64,000 nt of DNA from CAXTPV01 sp965276715 (GTDB lineage: Bacteria; Pseudomonadota; Alphaproteobacteria; Acetobacterales; Acetobacteraceae), in contig OZ255622.1 of assembly GCA_965276715.1 (NCBI GenBank), positions 930,001-994,000 of the forward strand. The letters are read 5' to 3'. Positions 1 through 7,796 of the stretch are shown here, one piece after another; positions within the stretch are counted from its first letter, which is position 1; each line of letters starts with the position of its first letter. The position numbers and the translations under genes were made by a program. The notes below the pieces were generated by a model that was not told the origin of the DNA, did not search any database, and saw only the letters and a program-made list of their open reading frames with translations.

Positions 1-523
1 GGGCCCGGTTGCGGTCGAACTCGGCGTAGTGGCCGGCGAGCTTGAGGCCGAACGAAGTCGGCTCGGCATGAATGCCGTGGCTGCGGCCGATGGTGACGGT
101 GTGCTTGTGTTCGAAGGCGCGGCGGCGGAGTGCGTCGCAGACGCGGTCGAGATCGGCCAGCAGCAGGTCGGTGGCCTCGGCGAGCTGGAGGGCGAGGCAG
201 GTGTCGAGCACGTCGCTCGAGGTCATGCCGAGATGGACGAACCGGCTGTCCGGACCGACGCGCTTGGCGAGCCAGGTGAGGAACGCGATCACGTCATGCC
301 GCGTCTCGCGCTCGATCGCGTCGATCTCGGCGACATCGTCGGGACCGAAGGCGGCGATCGCGGCGGCACCGCGCTCGCGGATGGTCCGCGCCGCTTCGAC
401 GGGGATGTCGCCGCGCGCGGCCATCGCCTCGGCCGCCAGCGCCTCGATTTCGAACCAGTGCGCGAACCGGTGGGATGGCGACCAGATCGATGCCATCACC
501 GGGCGTGTGTAACGGGGAACCAA
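1..523 (-). CDS. purB: Adenylosuccinate lyase, N-terminal part (cut by window edge)
   Basis: PurB acts twice in purine synthesis, releasing fumarate from SAICAR and from adenylosuccinate. Reading leftward, the protein begins MVPRYTRPVMASIWSP, a typical alphaproteobacterial PurB start. It continues through ERETRHDVIAFLTW and GMTSSDVLDT, which match conserved family segments, to GRSHGIHAEPTSFG near the edge. About 174 residues are present and the C-terminal part lies outside the window. I chose a TTG start at 523 because the conserved RYTRP motif lies upstream of the first ATG (496) and a GAGG-like ribosome binding site sits 5' of it; GTG 499 or ATG 496 would cut conserved sequence. It is divergent from the TerC-family gene with a 47-bp gap. 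Identity is confident; the start codon is inferred. Confidence 0.9.
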   Translation of the reverse strand, partial: MVPRYTRPVMASIWSPSHRFAHWFEIEALAAEAMAARGDIPVEAARTIRERGAAAIAAFGPDDVAEIDAIERETRHDVIAFLTWLAKRVGPDSRFVHLGMTSSDVLDTCLALQLAEATDLLLADLDRVCDALRRRAFEHKHTVTIGRSHGIHAEPTSFGLKLAGHYAEFDRNRA

Positions 524-570
524 TGGCGTGCGCCTCGCGTCGTCTGACTTGAGGATCTAGGGCCAATGGC

Positions 571-1179
571 GTGACGATGCACGACCTGCTGCCGCACGCG
601 GCGGCCCTCGCCCAGGTCCTTCTGATAGACATCACGCTCGCGGGCGACAACGCGGTCGTGGTCGGGCTCGCGGTGAACGGCCTGCCGCGGGCGCAGCGCC
701 GACGGGCGATCCTGGCCGGCGTCGCCGGTGCCACGCTGATCCGGCTGCTGCTGGCACTCGTCGCGGTGCGGCTGATCACGATCATCGGGCTCACACTGGC
801 CGGCGGCCTGCTGCTGCTCTGGGTGTGCTGGAAGATGGCGCGCGAACTCCGTCGCGGTCAGGCATCGCATGGAGCGGAGGGTCCGCCGGTCAGCTTCCGG
901 GCGGCGATGCTGCGGATCGTGATCGCGGACCTGTCGATGAGCCTGGACAATGTGCTGGCGGTCGCGGGCGCCGCGGGACGCGACACCATCGCGCTGGTGG
1001 CCGGTCTCGCGTTCTCGGTGGTGCTGATGGCGTTCGCCGCGGATGCGGTCGCGCGCCTGATCGAGCGGTGGCGCTGGATCGCCTGGCTGGGCCTCTTCGT
1101 CGTGCTGTTCGTCTCGCTGCGGATGATCTGGGACGGCAGTGCGGACGTGCTGCGGACGGGCTGGCTCGGCCAGGCGTAG
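571..1179 (+). CDS. TerC/YjbE family integral membrane protein
   Basis: A 202-residue polytopic inner-membrane protein of the TerC superfamily. Two internally similar halves carry the family acidic signatures: DITLAGDNAVVVG near residue 20 and DLSMSLDNVLAVAG near residue 120, each with Asp/Asn inside a membrane helix. Six or seven hydrophobic segments are visible. The length fits the short YjbE-type branch rather than the longer Alx/TerC proteins. TerC relatives are linked to manganese or other metal efflux and to metalation of exported proteins; the substrate here is unknown. GTG 571 is used; ATG 577 is a close alternative. It sits beside purB and an ArsR regulator and near a zinc island, which makes a metal-linked role plausible but unproven. 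Confidence 0.82.
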   Translation: MTMHDLLPHAAALAQVLLIDITLAGDNAVVVGLAVNGLPRAQRRRAILAGVAGATLIRLLLALVAVRLITIIGLTLAGGLLLLWVCWKMARELRRGQASHGAEGPPVSFRAAMLRIVIADLSMSLDNVLAVAGAAGRDTIALVAGLAFSVVLMAFAADAVARLIERWRWIAWLGLFVVLFVSLRMIWDGSADVLRTGWLGQA

Positions 1180-1254
1180 GAGCGGGGGCACTTCGATGAG
1201 CGCCGACTTGCGATGGATCCCGGGTCCCGGGGCACCGCGAGGACCTGGCGGCCG

Positions 1255-1836
1255 TTACTCGTTTGTCCACTCGGCCTGGGGCCTGCGGTGATAGCGCCCC
1301 GCCTCGCGTGCCATCATCCGGTAGCCGACGAGTTCACGCCGCAACGTTGCGCAGTCCTCATGGTGACGTTTGAGGACACCGTTCACCTCGACCTCCGTGT
1401 AGAACCGGTCGGGCTCGAACTGCTCGGCCAACCACGCGAGGATCACGCGCCGCTTCTTTCGGCTGGCCGGGATCCGGGTGAGCGTGCCGTCCTCCGAGAT
1501 GAAGTTCCGAAGCGCGGGGGGCGGCACCTTGTCGTGCCGGGGCGCCCAGTTCGCCACCTGCTCGCTGCTCAGCACCGACCGCGACAGCCTCGCCAGCGCG
1601 TCCGGCTCGAGGGCATACCAATGCGTGTTGCCATCGACCCGACGCCGCAGAATGCCGAGACGCCTGAGCACCACGAGATGGTGCGACGCAGTCGGCTCGG
1701 TCAGCTCCAACGCTGCCGCCAGCTCGTGGACGTTGTGCTCGCGTCGGGCGACAAGTCCGAGCAGGCGAAGCCTGCTGTCATGGGCCAGGGCCTTGAAGAA
1801 CTCGAGAACGACCGGAAACTCGGACTGCTCGATCAT
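1255..1836 (-). CDS. ArsR-family regulator with C-terminal DUF2087 domain
   Basis: A 193-residue DNA-binding protein. Residues ~5-85 form an ArsR winged helix (FKALAHDSRLRLLGLV, ELTEPTASHHLVVLRRLGI). Residues ~100-190 match DUF2087 (RIPASRKKRRVILAWLAEQF, EVNGVLKRHHEDCATLRRELVGYRMMAR). No Cys pair resembling the classic arsenic or cadmium site is visible, so the inducer cannot be named. I chose ATG 1836 (MIEQSEFPVV) rather than an upstream in-frame codon because the longer start would place a perfect palindrome (1862-1875) inside the gene. It lies 81 bp downstream of the alpha/beta-hydrolase gene on the same strand and converges on the TerC gene. Autoregulation through that palindrome is inferred. 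Confidence 0.82.
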   Translation of the reverse strand: MIEQSEFPVVLEFFKALAHDSRLRLLGLVARREHNVHELAAALELTEPTASHHLVVLRRLGILRRRVDGNTHWYALEPDALARLSRSVLSSEQVANWAPRHDKVPPPALRNFISEDGTLTRIPASRKKRRVILAWLAEQFEPDRFYTEVEVNGVLKRHHEDCATLRRELVGYRMMAREAGRYHRRPQAEWTNE

Positions 1837-1861
1837 TGCTGAACATCGACCGTTGTCTAAT

Positions 1862-1875
1862 TTGATGTTCATCAA
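1862..1875. promoter_or_regulatory. Palindromic operator candidate for the ArsR-DUF2087 gene
   Basis: TTGATGTTCATCAA has perfect 6-bp arms around a TT centre. It lies 26 bp upstream of the chosen ArsR start, in AT-richer DNA than its surroundings. ArsR proteins bind short dyads of this kind at their own promoters, so autoregulation is the natural inference. No binding evidence exists. Confidence 0.5.
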
Positions 1876-1917
1876 TGTACCAGACTGCCGGCGATCGCAA
1901 ATCAAGGCGCCCGGCCT

Positions 1918-2790
1918 TCATCGGGCCAGGAACGGCAGCAGCGCGTGCATGACTTCGTCCGGGTATTCCTCGTGAACCGCGAGCTTTCCACGTGGGAGGA
2001 CCACGCTCTCGACGCCGCCCAGCCGGCAGAGCGCCTCCATCTCGGCGCGCGACTTCGGTGGCGTGGCGGCCCCGTAACAGACCAGGATCGGGATGTTCGC
2101 CCGCTGCGCCAGGTCGAGGAATTCGGCGCTGCTCGCGACGCGGTCCAGGCCGCCGGTGACGAAGGCAGCCGAGGCGAAGCGGGCGCCTTCGGCTTCGATG
2201 ACACGCCGCTTTTCGGCCAGACGCGCGCCGGACAGCGATCGCGGATCGTCATAGACGTGGCCCGCGACCATCCGGCGGATGACGAACGGGCTCATGTTCG
2301 CCCGGTAGAGCAGCGGCCCCGTGATCGGCCGCTCGACCGCGCGGCGGATCCTCGCGAACAGCGGCCGGTTGCCGCCGGCCATCGTCGGCAATGGGCCCCG
2401 CCAGGTGGGCGCGATGAGCGCGAGCCGGGCGATCGCGCCCGGATGGTGGGCAGCGTGGTGCAATGCGTAGGTGGCCGCGTGCCCCGCCGCCACGACGGCA
2501 ACCGTGTCCGGCACCACAACGCGCAGGAGATGGTCGAGAAAGCTCGACAGCGCGTCCGGCGTCCATCGCACCACCGGACGTCCGAGCGTGCCGAACCCCG
2601 GCCAGTCGACCGAGACCGCACGCGCGTGCGGCGCCAGCAGGTCGGCGAGCGGCGCCATCTCGCCTCGGGTCGAGATCGAGCTCGGCGCCGGAAGCAGGAG
2701 GATCGGGGGGCCGGCGCCGCGCTCGTCGAGGCCGACGGTGACGCTCGTGCCCTGCCAGGACCACTCGACCGGGCGTGAGAGGATGGTCAT
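1918..2790 (-). CDS. Alpha/beta-hydrolase fold protein lacking the nucleophile Ser
   Basis: A 290-residue protein with the alpha/beta-hydrolase layout: an oxyanion-loop region near residues 28-35 (GPPILLLPAP), VDWPGFGTLG, a nucleophile-elbow position around residue 100, and a late His in LAVHEEYPDE. At the elbow the sequence is VVAAGHAATY, so the expected GxSxG serine is Ala (G-H-A-A-T). The DNA is unambiguous there. It is therefore probably not a Ser hydrolase of the usual mechanism; a binding or non-hydrolytic role is possible. ATG 2790 was chosen. The gene is divergent from znuA with a 75-bp intergenic region that holds a Zur-like dyad, so zinc-linked expression is conceivable. Fold is confident, function unknown. 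Confidence 0.75.
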   Translation of the reverse strand: MTILSRPVEWSWQGTSVTVGLDERGAGPPILLLPAPSSISTRGEMAPLADLLAPHARAVSVDWPGFGTLGRPVVRWTPDALSSFLDHLLRVVVPDTVAVVAAGHAATYALHHAAHHPGAIARLALIAPTWRGPLPTMAGGNRPLFARIRRAVERPITGPLLYRANMSPFVIRRMVAGHVYDDPRSLSGARLAEKRRVIEAEGARFASAAFVTGGLDRVASSAEFLDLAQRANIPILVCYGAATPPKSRAEMEALCRLGGVESVVLPRGKLAVHEEYPDEVMHALLPFLAR

Positions 2791-2815
2791 GCAATCACGG
2801 CTGGACGGCCCGTAT

Positions 2816-2828
2816 GCTACGATATAGC
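2816..2828. promoter_or_regulatory. Putative Zur box upstream of znuA
   Basis: GCTACGATATAGC is a short dyad (GCTA/TAGC) matching about 8 of 13 positions of the alphaproteobacterial Zur motif GTTATATTATAAC as I recall it. It sits 38 bp before the znuA start, where a repressor could block transcription of znuACB and possibly the divergent hydrolase gene. The match is partial. Confidence 0.4.
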
Positions 2829-2865
2829 GTCCGCATCTTCCGCTGTCCTTCCGCTCGGAGTGACG

Positions 2866-3729
2866 ATGAGCAAGCCTACAACGCTCGCGGCCATCATGCT
2901 GCTGGCGCTGCCGGTCACGGCGCGGGCCGCGGGCCCGATCAGCATTGTCGCCGCCGAGAACTTCTATGGCGACGTCGCCGGCCAGATCGGCGGCCCTGGC
3001 GTGAGGGTCACGAGCATCCTCAGCAACCCTGATCAGGATCCGCATCTGTTCGAGGCGAGTCCGTCGGTCGCGCGCGACATCTCGGGCGCCGGGATCGTGG
3101 TCTACAGCGGCATCGACTACGATCCGTGGATGGAGAAACTGCTGGGCGCCGCGCGATCCGGCTCGCGCCGGACGATCGTTGTGGCGCCGCTCGCCGCCCG
3201 CAAGACGGGCGACAATCCGCATGTCTGGTATGATGTGCAGACGATGCTGACCTATGCCGCGGTGCTGACCGAGGCGCTCGCCGAGGAGGATCCCGGCGGT
3301 GCATCCGGATACCGCGACCGCCTCGCTCGCTTCCAGCAATCCGTCCAGCCGATCGAGGCCAGGATCGCGGCGCTGCGCGATCGTCTGGCCGGGACGCGGG
3401 CGACCGCCACGGAGCCGATCTTCGGCTACATGTTCGCATCGCTGGGCGTGCGCAGCCTTGAGGCGTCGTTCCAGATGTCGGTGATGAACGGCACCGAGCC
3501 GAGTGCTGCCGACGTCGCCGCGATGGAGAACGATTTCAGATCCCACCGTGTCCGGTTGCTCGTCTATAACAGCCAGGCCTCGGACCCGGTTGCCGCGCGG
3601 ATGGAAGAGCTCGCGCGCGCGTCGGACATTCCGGTCGTGGGCGCCACGGAAACCGAACCGCTCGGCAAGACCTATCAGGCGTGGATGACGAGCGAGCTCG
3701 ACGCCGTCGACCACGCGCTGCCGAGATAG
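2866..3729 (+). CDS. znuA: Zinc ABC transporter substrate-binding protein
   Basis: Periplasmic cluster A-I metal-binding protein delivering Zn (or Mn) to the ZnuB permease. Residues 1-22 are a signal peptide (MSKPTTLAAIMLLALPVTARAA). Metal-site motifs are DPHLFEASPS near residue 62 and NPHVWYDVQTM near residue 120. The usual third His before the FGY motif is absent (ATEPIFGYMFASLG), and there is no His-rich loop. At 287 residues it is slightly short for the family. ATG 2866 follows a CGGAG ribosome binding site at 5-bp spacing; a GTG six bases earlier is less likely. znuC follows after 4 bp and znuB overlaps znuC, so this is a classic znuACB operon. A partial Zur-like dyad precedes it. Confidence 0.85.
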   Translation: MSKPTTLAAIMLLALPVTARAAGPISIVAAENFYGDVAGQIGGPGVRVTSILSNPDQDPHLFEASPSVARDISGAGIVVYSGIDYDPWMEKLLGAARSGSRRTIVVAPLAARKTGDNPHVWYDVQTMLTYAAVLTEALAEEDPGGASGYRDRLARFQQSVQPIEARIAALRDRLAGTRATATEPIFGYMFASLGVRSLEASFQMSVMNGTEPSAADVAAMENDFRSHRVRLLVYNSQASDPVAARMEELARASDIPVVGATETEPLGKTYQAWMTSELDAVDHALPR

Positions 3730-3733
3730 CCGG

Positions 3734-4531
3734 ATGGGCGCGATCGCGTTGCGCGACGTGCGGCTGGAGCTCGGCGGCCAACCGATCCTGGCCGGTGTCA
3801 GCCTGGAGATCGGCGCGCGCGAGTTCGTGGGCGTGCTGGGGCCGAACGGTGCCGGCAAGACGACGCTGATGCGGGCGATCCTCGGACTGGTGACGCCGCG
3901 GCGCGGCACGATCGAGGTGCTGGGCCGGCCGGTGCGGCGTGGCAATCCGTCCGTCGGCTACATGCCGCAGGTCCGCTTCTCTGCCAGCCCGCGGCTGAGC
4001 GGATGGGACTTCGTGGCGGCCGCGTTGGACGGCCACCGGCCCGGACTGCCGATGCATGGCAAGTCAGGCCGGGCGGAGATCGATCGGGCGCTCGAGCTGG
4101 TGGGCGCGACCGCGCTCGCCCGCCGGCCGCTGGTCGAGATGTCGGGCGGCGAGCGGCAGCGGCTGCTGCTGGCCCAGGCGCTGATCGGCAGGCCGCGCCT
4201 GCTGCTGCTCGACGAGCCGCTGATCAGCCTCGATCCGCACCATCAGCGGGCGGTGGTGGCGCTGGTGCGGTCGCTGCAGGCGGAGCTCGGCATCGCCGTG
4301 CTGTTCAGCGCGCACGAACTCAACCCGCTGCTGGGCGCGATCGACCGGGTGCTCTATCTCGGCGGCGGGCAGGCCGCAGTCGGATCGGTCGACGAGGTCA
4401 TCACCGGTCCGGTCCTGTCGCGCCTCTACGGATCGGAGATCGAGGTCGTGCGGCTGCATGGACGGATTTTCGTGATGTCCGGCGATCACGACGTGCAGCG
4501 CGACGAGCATCGGCACGATGCCCATGCTTGA
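3734..4531 (+). CDS. znuC: Zinc ABC transporter ATP-binding protein
   Basis: A 265-residue cytoplasmic ABC ATPase energising the Zn importer. Walker A GPNGAGKTT lies near residue 37, the signature MSGGERQRL near 136, Walker B LLLLDEPLISLDP near 160 and the switch His in SAHEL near 198. The Q-loop is MPQVRF. The C-terminal tail after ~residue 245 is rich in His and Asp (GDHDVQRDEHRHDAHA) and could bind metal, though part of it is encoded in the 14-bp overlap with znuB and may simply reflect that constraint. It begins 4 bp after znuA. Metal specificity is inferred from the operon and nearby Zur-like sites. Confidence 0.9.
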   Translation: MGAIALRDVRLELGGQPILAGVSLEIGAREFVGVLGPNGAGKTTLMRAILGLVTPRRGTIEVLGRPVRRGNPSVGYMPQVRFSASPRLSGWDFVAAALDGHRPGLPMHGKSGRAEIDRALELVGATALARRPLVEMSGGERQRLLLAQALIGRPRLLLLDEPLISLDPHHQRAVVALVRSLQAELGIAVLFSAHELNPLLGAIDRVLYLGGGQAAVGSVDEVITGPVLSRLYGSEIEVVRLHGRIFVMSGDHDVQRDEHRHDAHA

Positions 4532-5381
4532 CTACGACTTCATGCGCAACGCGTTCGCGGCCGCCGCGATCGTTTCGATCGTGGCGGGCGCCGTCGGCTA
4601 CTTCCTGGTGCTGCGCGGCCAGACCTTCGCCGGACACGCACTGGCCCATGTGGGCTTCACCGGTGCCACCGGCGCGGTCCTGATCGGGGCTTCGCCGCTC
4701 TGGGGCCTGGTGCTGGTGACGGTCGCCGGCGGCGTCCTGATGGGATTGATCGGCGAGCGGCTCGCGCAGCGCGACGTGGCGATCGGCATGGTGCTGGCGC
4801 TGGCACTCGGGTTCGGCCTGCTGTTCCTGCATTTCTTCACCGCCTTCGCGACGCAGGCGACCTCGCTGCTGTTCGGCAACGTGCTCGCGGTCGATGCCGG
4901 CACCGTGCGGACGTTGGCCGCGCTCGGCGTCGTCAGTCTTGCCTGCCTGGCCGCGATGTCGCGCCCCCTGCTGTTCGCGAGCCTGCAGCCGGAGCTCGCC
5001 GAGGCGAAGGGCGTCTCGCTGCGGCTCATCTCCGTGCTGTTCCTGGGCGTCGTGGCGCTGGCGACAGCGGAGTGCGCGCAGATCGTGGGCGTCCTGCTGG
5101 TGTTCACGCTGATGGTCGGACCCGCGGCCGCGGCGCAGCGCCTGACGAGCGGCGTCGGGCCTGGCGTGCTGCTCTCGGCGGGGCTGGCGCTGGCCGAGGC
5201 CTGGCTCGGCATCACGCTCGCGTTCTACACCGACTGGCCCACGAGCTTCTGGATCACCGCGCTGAGTACGTCGGTGTATGCGTTGACCCTGCTGCCCGGC
5301 GCCGCTTGGCGCAGTCGCGCGGAAAGGCTGGGGGGACCGGAGCCGGTCCCCCCAGACCCCCCGGCGATCATGGCGCGTTGA
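4518..5381 (+). CDS. znuB: Zinc ABC transporter permease
   Basis: A 287-residue polytopic membrane protein of the ABC-3 permease family, with about eight hydrophobic segments. Family traits include RGQTFAGHALAHVGFTGATGA near residue 35 and EAKGVSLRLISVLFLGVVALATAE near residues 160-185. It overlaps znuC by 14 bp, indicating coupled translation. The last ~20 codons contain a perfect 13-bp inverted repeat (5328-5355, two-base loop), so the terminal sequence GGPEPVPPDPPA is partly dictated by that hairpin. With znuA and znuC it forms a complete importer; the outer-membrane partner is probably the TonB receptor that converges on it. Confidence 0.9.
   Translation: MPMLDYDFMRNAFAAAAIVSIVAGAVGYFLVLRGQTFAGHALAHVGFTGATGAVLIGASPLWGLVLVTVAGGVLMGLIGERLAQRDVAIGMVLALALGFGLLFLHFFTAFATQATSLLFGNVLAVDAGTVRTLAALGVVSLACLAAMSRPLLFASLQPELAEAKGVSLRLISVLFLGVVALATAECAQIVGVLLVFTLMVGPAAAAQRLTSGVGPGVLLSAGLALAEAWLGITLAFYTDWPTSFWITALSTSVYALTLLPGAAWRSRAERLGGPEPVPPDPPAIMAR
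5328..5355. repeat. Perfect 13-bp hairpin inside the znuB 3' end
   Basis: CTGGGGGGACCGG is followed by a 2-base loop and its exact reverse complement. It lies within the last codons of znuB, with no T-run after it. It may slow 3' exonucleases or help end transcription between the convergent znuB and TonB-receptor genes. Confidence 0.6.
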
Positions 5382-5389
5382 CCTGGCTG

Positions 5390-5420
5390 CCGGGGGTCTG
5401 GGGCCGGCCTCGGCCCCCAG
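5390..5420. repeat. GC-rich hairpin repeat, copy 1 (convergent junction)
   Basis: This 31-bp unit differs by a single G from the 32-bp unit at 38716-38747. Its core CTGGGGCCG-GCCT-CGGCCCCCAG forms a bulged hairpin. It sits 8 bp past znuB and ends 6 bp before the TonB-receptor stop, a position suited to bidirectional termination or a REP-like role. Confidence 0.6.
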
Positions 5421-5426
5421 TCTTGT

Positions 5427-7625
5427 CTAGAATCGCTGCGCGATTCCCACCAGGATCGTGCGCCGGAGCCCGAACTGCGGCGCGCCGACGCCGATCCCTG
5501 TCCCGTCTCGGATCTGGTATTTGCGGTCGAGCAGGTTCAGCACGTCGAGACGCAACTGCGTCGCCTTCAATCCTGGCAGGTTCAGGGTTTGCACGGCAGA
5601 GATGTTGATCGTGTAGTAGCCGGGCTCGGTGGCGCCATTCGGCGTGGAGCCGGCACGACGCAGGCCGCTGCCGACGACGAGGTCGGCCGAAAGGCGGGCC
5701 GGAAAGCGGGTGCCTTGGAAAGCGGTGTAGGCGACGCCTCCCGAACCGGTCCAGCGCTGGTCGTGGTCGAGATGGATCCAGCGCTGCGAGATGTAGGCGA
5801 GGTCGGCCGCGCTGAAGTTGAACTGCGCGGAGTTGATGTCCTTGCCGATCGCGCGCGCGTAGGCGAGGTTGCCGTAGAGCGACCAGGGACCGTGGTCGTA
5901 GGTGCTGTTCAACTCGATGCCGTGATCCTCGCCGCGGGCGTAGTTGAAGGCGGTCAGGATGATCGGCGCGCCGAACTGGCCTTCGTCGATCAGGTTCTGC
6001 GCCGCCTTGTAGTAGGCGTCGATGCCGACCTGCCAGCCAGGCAGCAGGATCTGCGTGATGCCGCCGTCATAGTAGTTGTCGCTCTCCGCCTTGACCGTGC
6101 TGTCCTGGGTCACTTCGGACGCAGCGCTGGTGCCGTTGAAGATGGCGACGGAAGTCTGACCAACCAGCTCGAACGGCGGCGGTATGAAATACTTGGAGTA
6201 ACCGCCGTGGATGGTCGTCGTCTTGCTCGCCTCGTAGACAACGTTCACACGCGGGCTGATCTGGTCGGCGTGGGTGTATTCGTCGATCACGTCGAAGCGG
6301 GCGCCATAGTTGAGGATGAGGTGGCGCAGGATGTGATACTCGTCCTGCAGATAGATGCCGTAGAGGCCGCCGGTCTTGCCAAGTCCCTGATGGATGTCGA
6401 AGGGAAGATCGGGGGGAGCCGGCGTGCTGCCGCCGAGCGCCGGCAGCACCGAGGAGTCGGTCGACGACACGTTGCGTTCGCCGATCACCTGGAAGCCGGC
6501 GCGGATCGTGTGCGCGCGGTCGATGCTCCAGGTCGCGTCGGTCTGTTCCCCGGTCGACAGCACCGAGCGCGCGGCGGTCTGCGCCAGGCCGTTGAACAGC
6601 AGGTCGCCGATCGGATCGGGCGAGAAGTAGAGCGAGGAATAGCGGGTGAAGAATTCGGTCTGTACGCCGATCGGACCGAACTCCTTCTGTAGCGACAGGA
6701 TCCCGAAGTCGGTGATCTCACGCTGATGCTCCTGCAGCGTCGAGCTGTCGAAGTTGGTGATGCCGTCGACGTTCAGCCCGAGCGAGGGCGTCTGATCGGG
6801 GTTGTTTGGGATCTGGTAGAGTTCGTTCGACGCGCCGGCTAGCAGCGAGACGCGCGCGGTCGGATCGACGATGGCCGACAGATGCACCAGCCCATGGGTC
6901 TGATTGCTCAGATCGTGGACCGGGTTGAACGACGCGGTCGGGTTCTCGATGCCGACCCGGCTGTGCAGGAAGTCGCCGGTCGCGAAGATGTCGAAGGCGC
7001 CGGATCGCGCGCCATACTGGAAGCTCGGCTGGAAGTAGTCGCGCGCGCCACCATAGATCGAGACCTCGCCGCCCGGGTCGGTGATCCCGGTCTTGGTGGT
7101 GATGTCGATCACGGCCGCGGTGTCGTAGCCGAACTCCGCCGGCAGCGCGCCGGTGATCAGCGACAGCGAGTGCGCGAACCGCGTCTCGAGCGCCTGGCCG
7201 AAGACGGTCAGGCCTTCGGGGAGCTGCACCCCGTCGAGGCGGAACTGCACCTCGTTGTGGTCGCCGCGGACGTGGATCTGGCCGAAGCTGTCCTGCGCGA
7301 CACCAGGCGCCTGCAGCAGGAGCTGGTTGAGAGGCGCGTTGTCGCCCTGCGGCAGCGTGGCGATCGCGCCGCGGCCGAACTTGTAGACGGTGGCGCCTAG
7401 GTTGGGCTCTAGCAGGCTGCGGGCGCGGTCGAGCTGCTTGCTGATCCGGATGGTGGCGACCGGGATCGGCTCCTCGGCGGCGCTCGCGGCTGAGGGATTG
7501 TGCGCCGCCGTATCCACACTGGCGGCCGGTGCCGCGACCGTGGCGGCCGGGTCGGCGAAGACGCACGTCAACGAAGTGGTCGAGAAGAGCATCGTCAAGG
7601 AGAGCGTCTTGCGCCAAAGCAGCAT
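5427..7625 (-). CDS. TonB-dependent outer-membrane receptor, probably for zinc (ZnuD-like)
   Basis: A 732-residue TonB-dependent receptor. Residues 1-~25 resemble a signal peptide (MLLWRKTLSLTMLFSTTSLT). A plug domain follows (TLPQGDNAPLNQLLLQAPGVAQ, IHVRGDHNEVQFRLDGVQLP) and then a barrel ending in an aromatic residue (LVGIAQRF). A TonB box-like stretch (PVATIRISK) precedes the plug. ATG 7625 follows CAGGACG and removes 12 poor residues of an upstream start. Zinc is inferred, not shown by the protein: the gene converges on znuACB, lies beside a zinc-type smtB-smtA pair, and its upstream DNA carries Zur-like dyads. Another TonB-dependent substrate remains possible. Confidence 0.85.
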   Translation of the reverse strand: MLLWRKTLSLTMLFSTTSLTCVFADPAATVAAPAASVDTAAHNPSAASAAEEPIPVATIRISKQLDRARSLLEPNLGATVYKFGRGAIATLPQGDNAPLNQLLLQAPGVAQDSFGQIHVRGDHNEVQFRLDGVQLPEGLTVFGQALETRFAHSLSLITGALPAEFGYDTAAVIDITTKTGITDPGGEVSIYGGARDYFQPSFQYGARSGAFDIFATGDFLHSRVGIENPTASFNPVHDLSNQTHGLVHLSAIVDPTARVSLLAGASNELYQIPNNPDQTPSLGLNVDGITNFDSSTLQEHQREITDFGILSLQKEFGPIGVQTEFFTRYSSLYFSPDPIGDLLFNGLAQTAARSVLSTGEQTDATWSIDRAHTIRAGFQVIGERNVSSTDSSVLPALGGSTPAPPDLPFDIHQGLGKTGGLYGIYLQDEYHILRHLILNYGARFDVIDEYTHADQISPRVNVVYEASKTTTIHGGYSKYFIPPPFELVGQTSVAIFNGTSAASEVTQDSTVKAESDNYYDGGITQILLPGWQVGIDAYYKAAQNLIDEGQFGAPIILTAFNYARGEDHGIELNSTYDHGPWSLYGNLAYARAIGKDINSAQFNFSAADLAYISQRWIHLDHDQRWTGSGGVAYTAFQGTRFPARLSADLVVGSGLRRAGSTPNGATEPGYYTINISAVQTLNLPGLKATQLRLDVLNLLDRKYQIRDGTGIGVGAPQFGLRRTILVGIAQRF

Positions 7626-7664
7626 GCGAGCGTCCTGATCGCCGGGAGGCGGCGAAGCCACGCT

Positions 7665-7699
7665 ACAGTATAATGTAACGCTATGTTATGTTGTACTGT
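7665..7699. promoter_or_regulatory. Zur-like operator of the TonB-receptor gene
   Basis: A 35-bp imperfect inverted repeat with ends ACAGTA and TACTGT in unusually AT-rich DNA. Inside it, AGTATAATGTAAC (7667-7679) matches about 10 of 13 positions of the alphaproteobacterial Zur consensus as I recall it, and a related half (TGTTATGTTGTAC) follows. It lies 40 bp upstream of the receptor start, fitting repression in high zinc by the Zur encoded at 9815-10261. Confidence 0.6.
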
Positions 7700-7753
7700 T
7701 TGTGGTCGGCTGTCCAGGAGCCAGAGGGATCGTCCCTGTGCTCTCGAACTCGC

Positions 7754-7782
7754 TTGACAGGATCAAGGAAGACCCGTAGATC
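7754..7782 (+). promoter_or_regulatory. Sigma-70-type promoter of smtB-smtA
   Basis: A perfect -35 TTGACA (7754-7759), a 17-bp spacer and a -10-like TAGATC (7777-7782) place transcription start near 7789, directly on the SmtB-type operator that follows. Confidence 0.6.
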
Positions 7783-7796
7783 TGAACAGGTGTTCA
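7783..7796. promoter_or_regulatory. SmtB/ArsR-type operator (12-2-12-like core)
   Basis: TGAACAGGTGTTCA is a perfect 6-2-6 dyad with the TGAACA-nn-TGTTCA core typical of SmtB-type zinc-sensor operators. It immediately follows the -10 hexamer and precedes the smtB start by 8 bp, an arrangement that would let the repressor block initiation until zinc is high. Confidence 0.7.

Noticed and set aside
1918..3945. A single 675-codon minus-strand gene including the hydrolase
   Set aside because: The first ~385 codons run antisense to znuA and znuC and resemble no protein. The hydrolase begins at ATG 2790.
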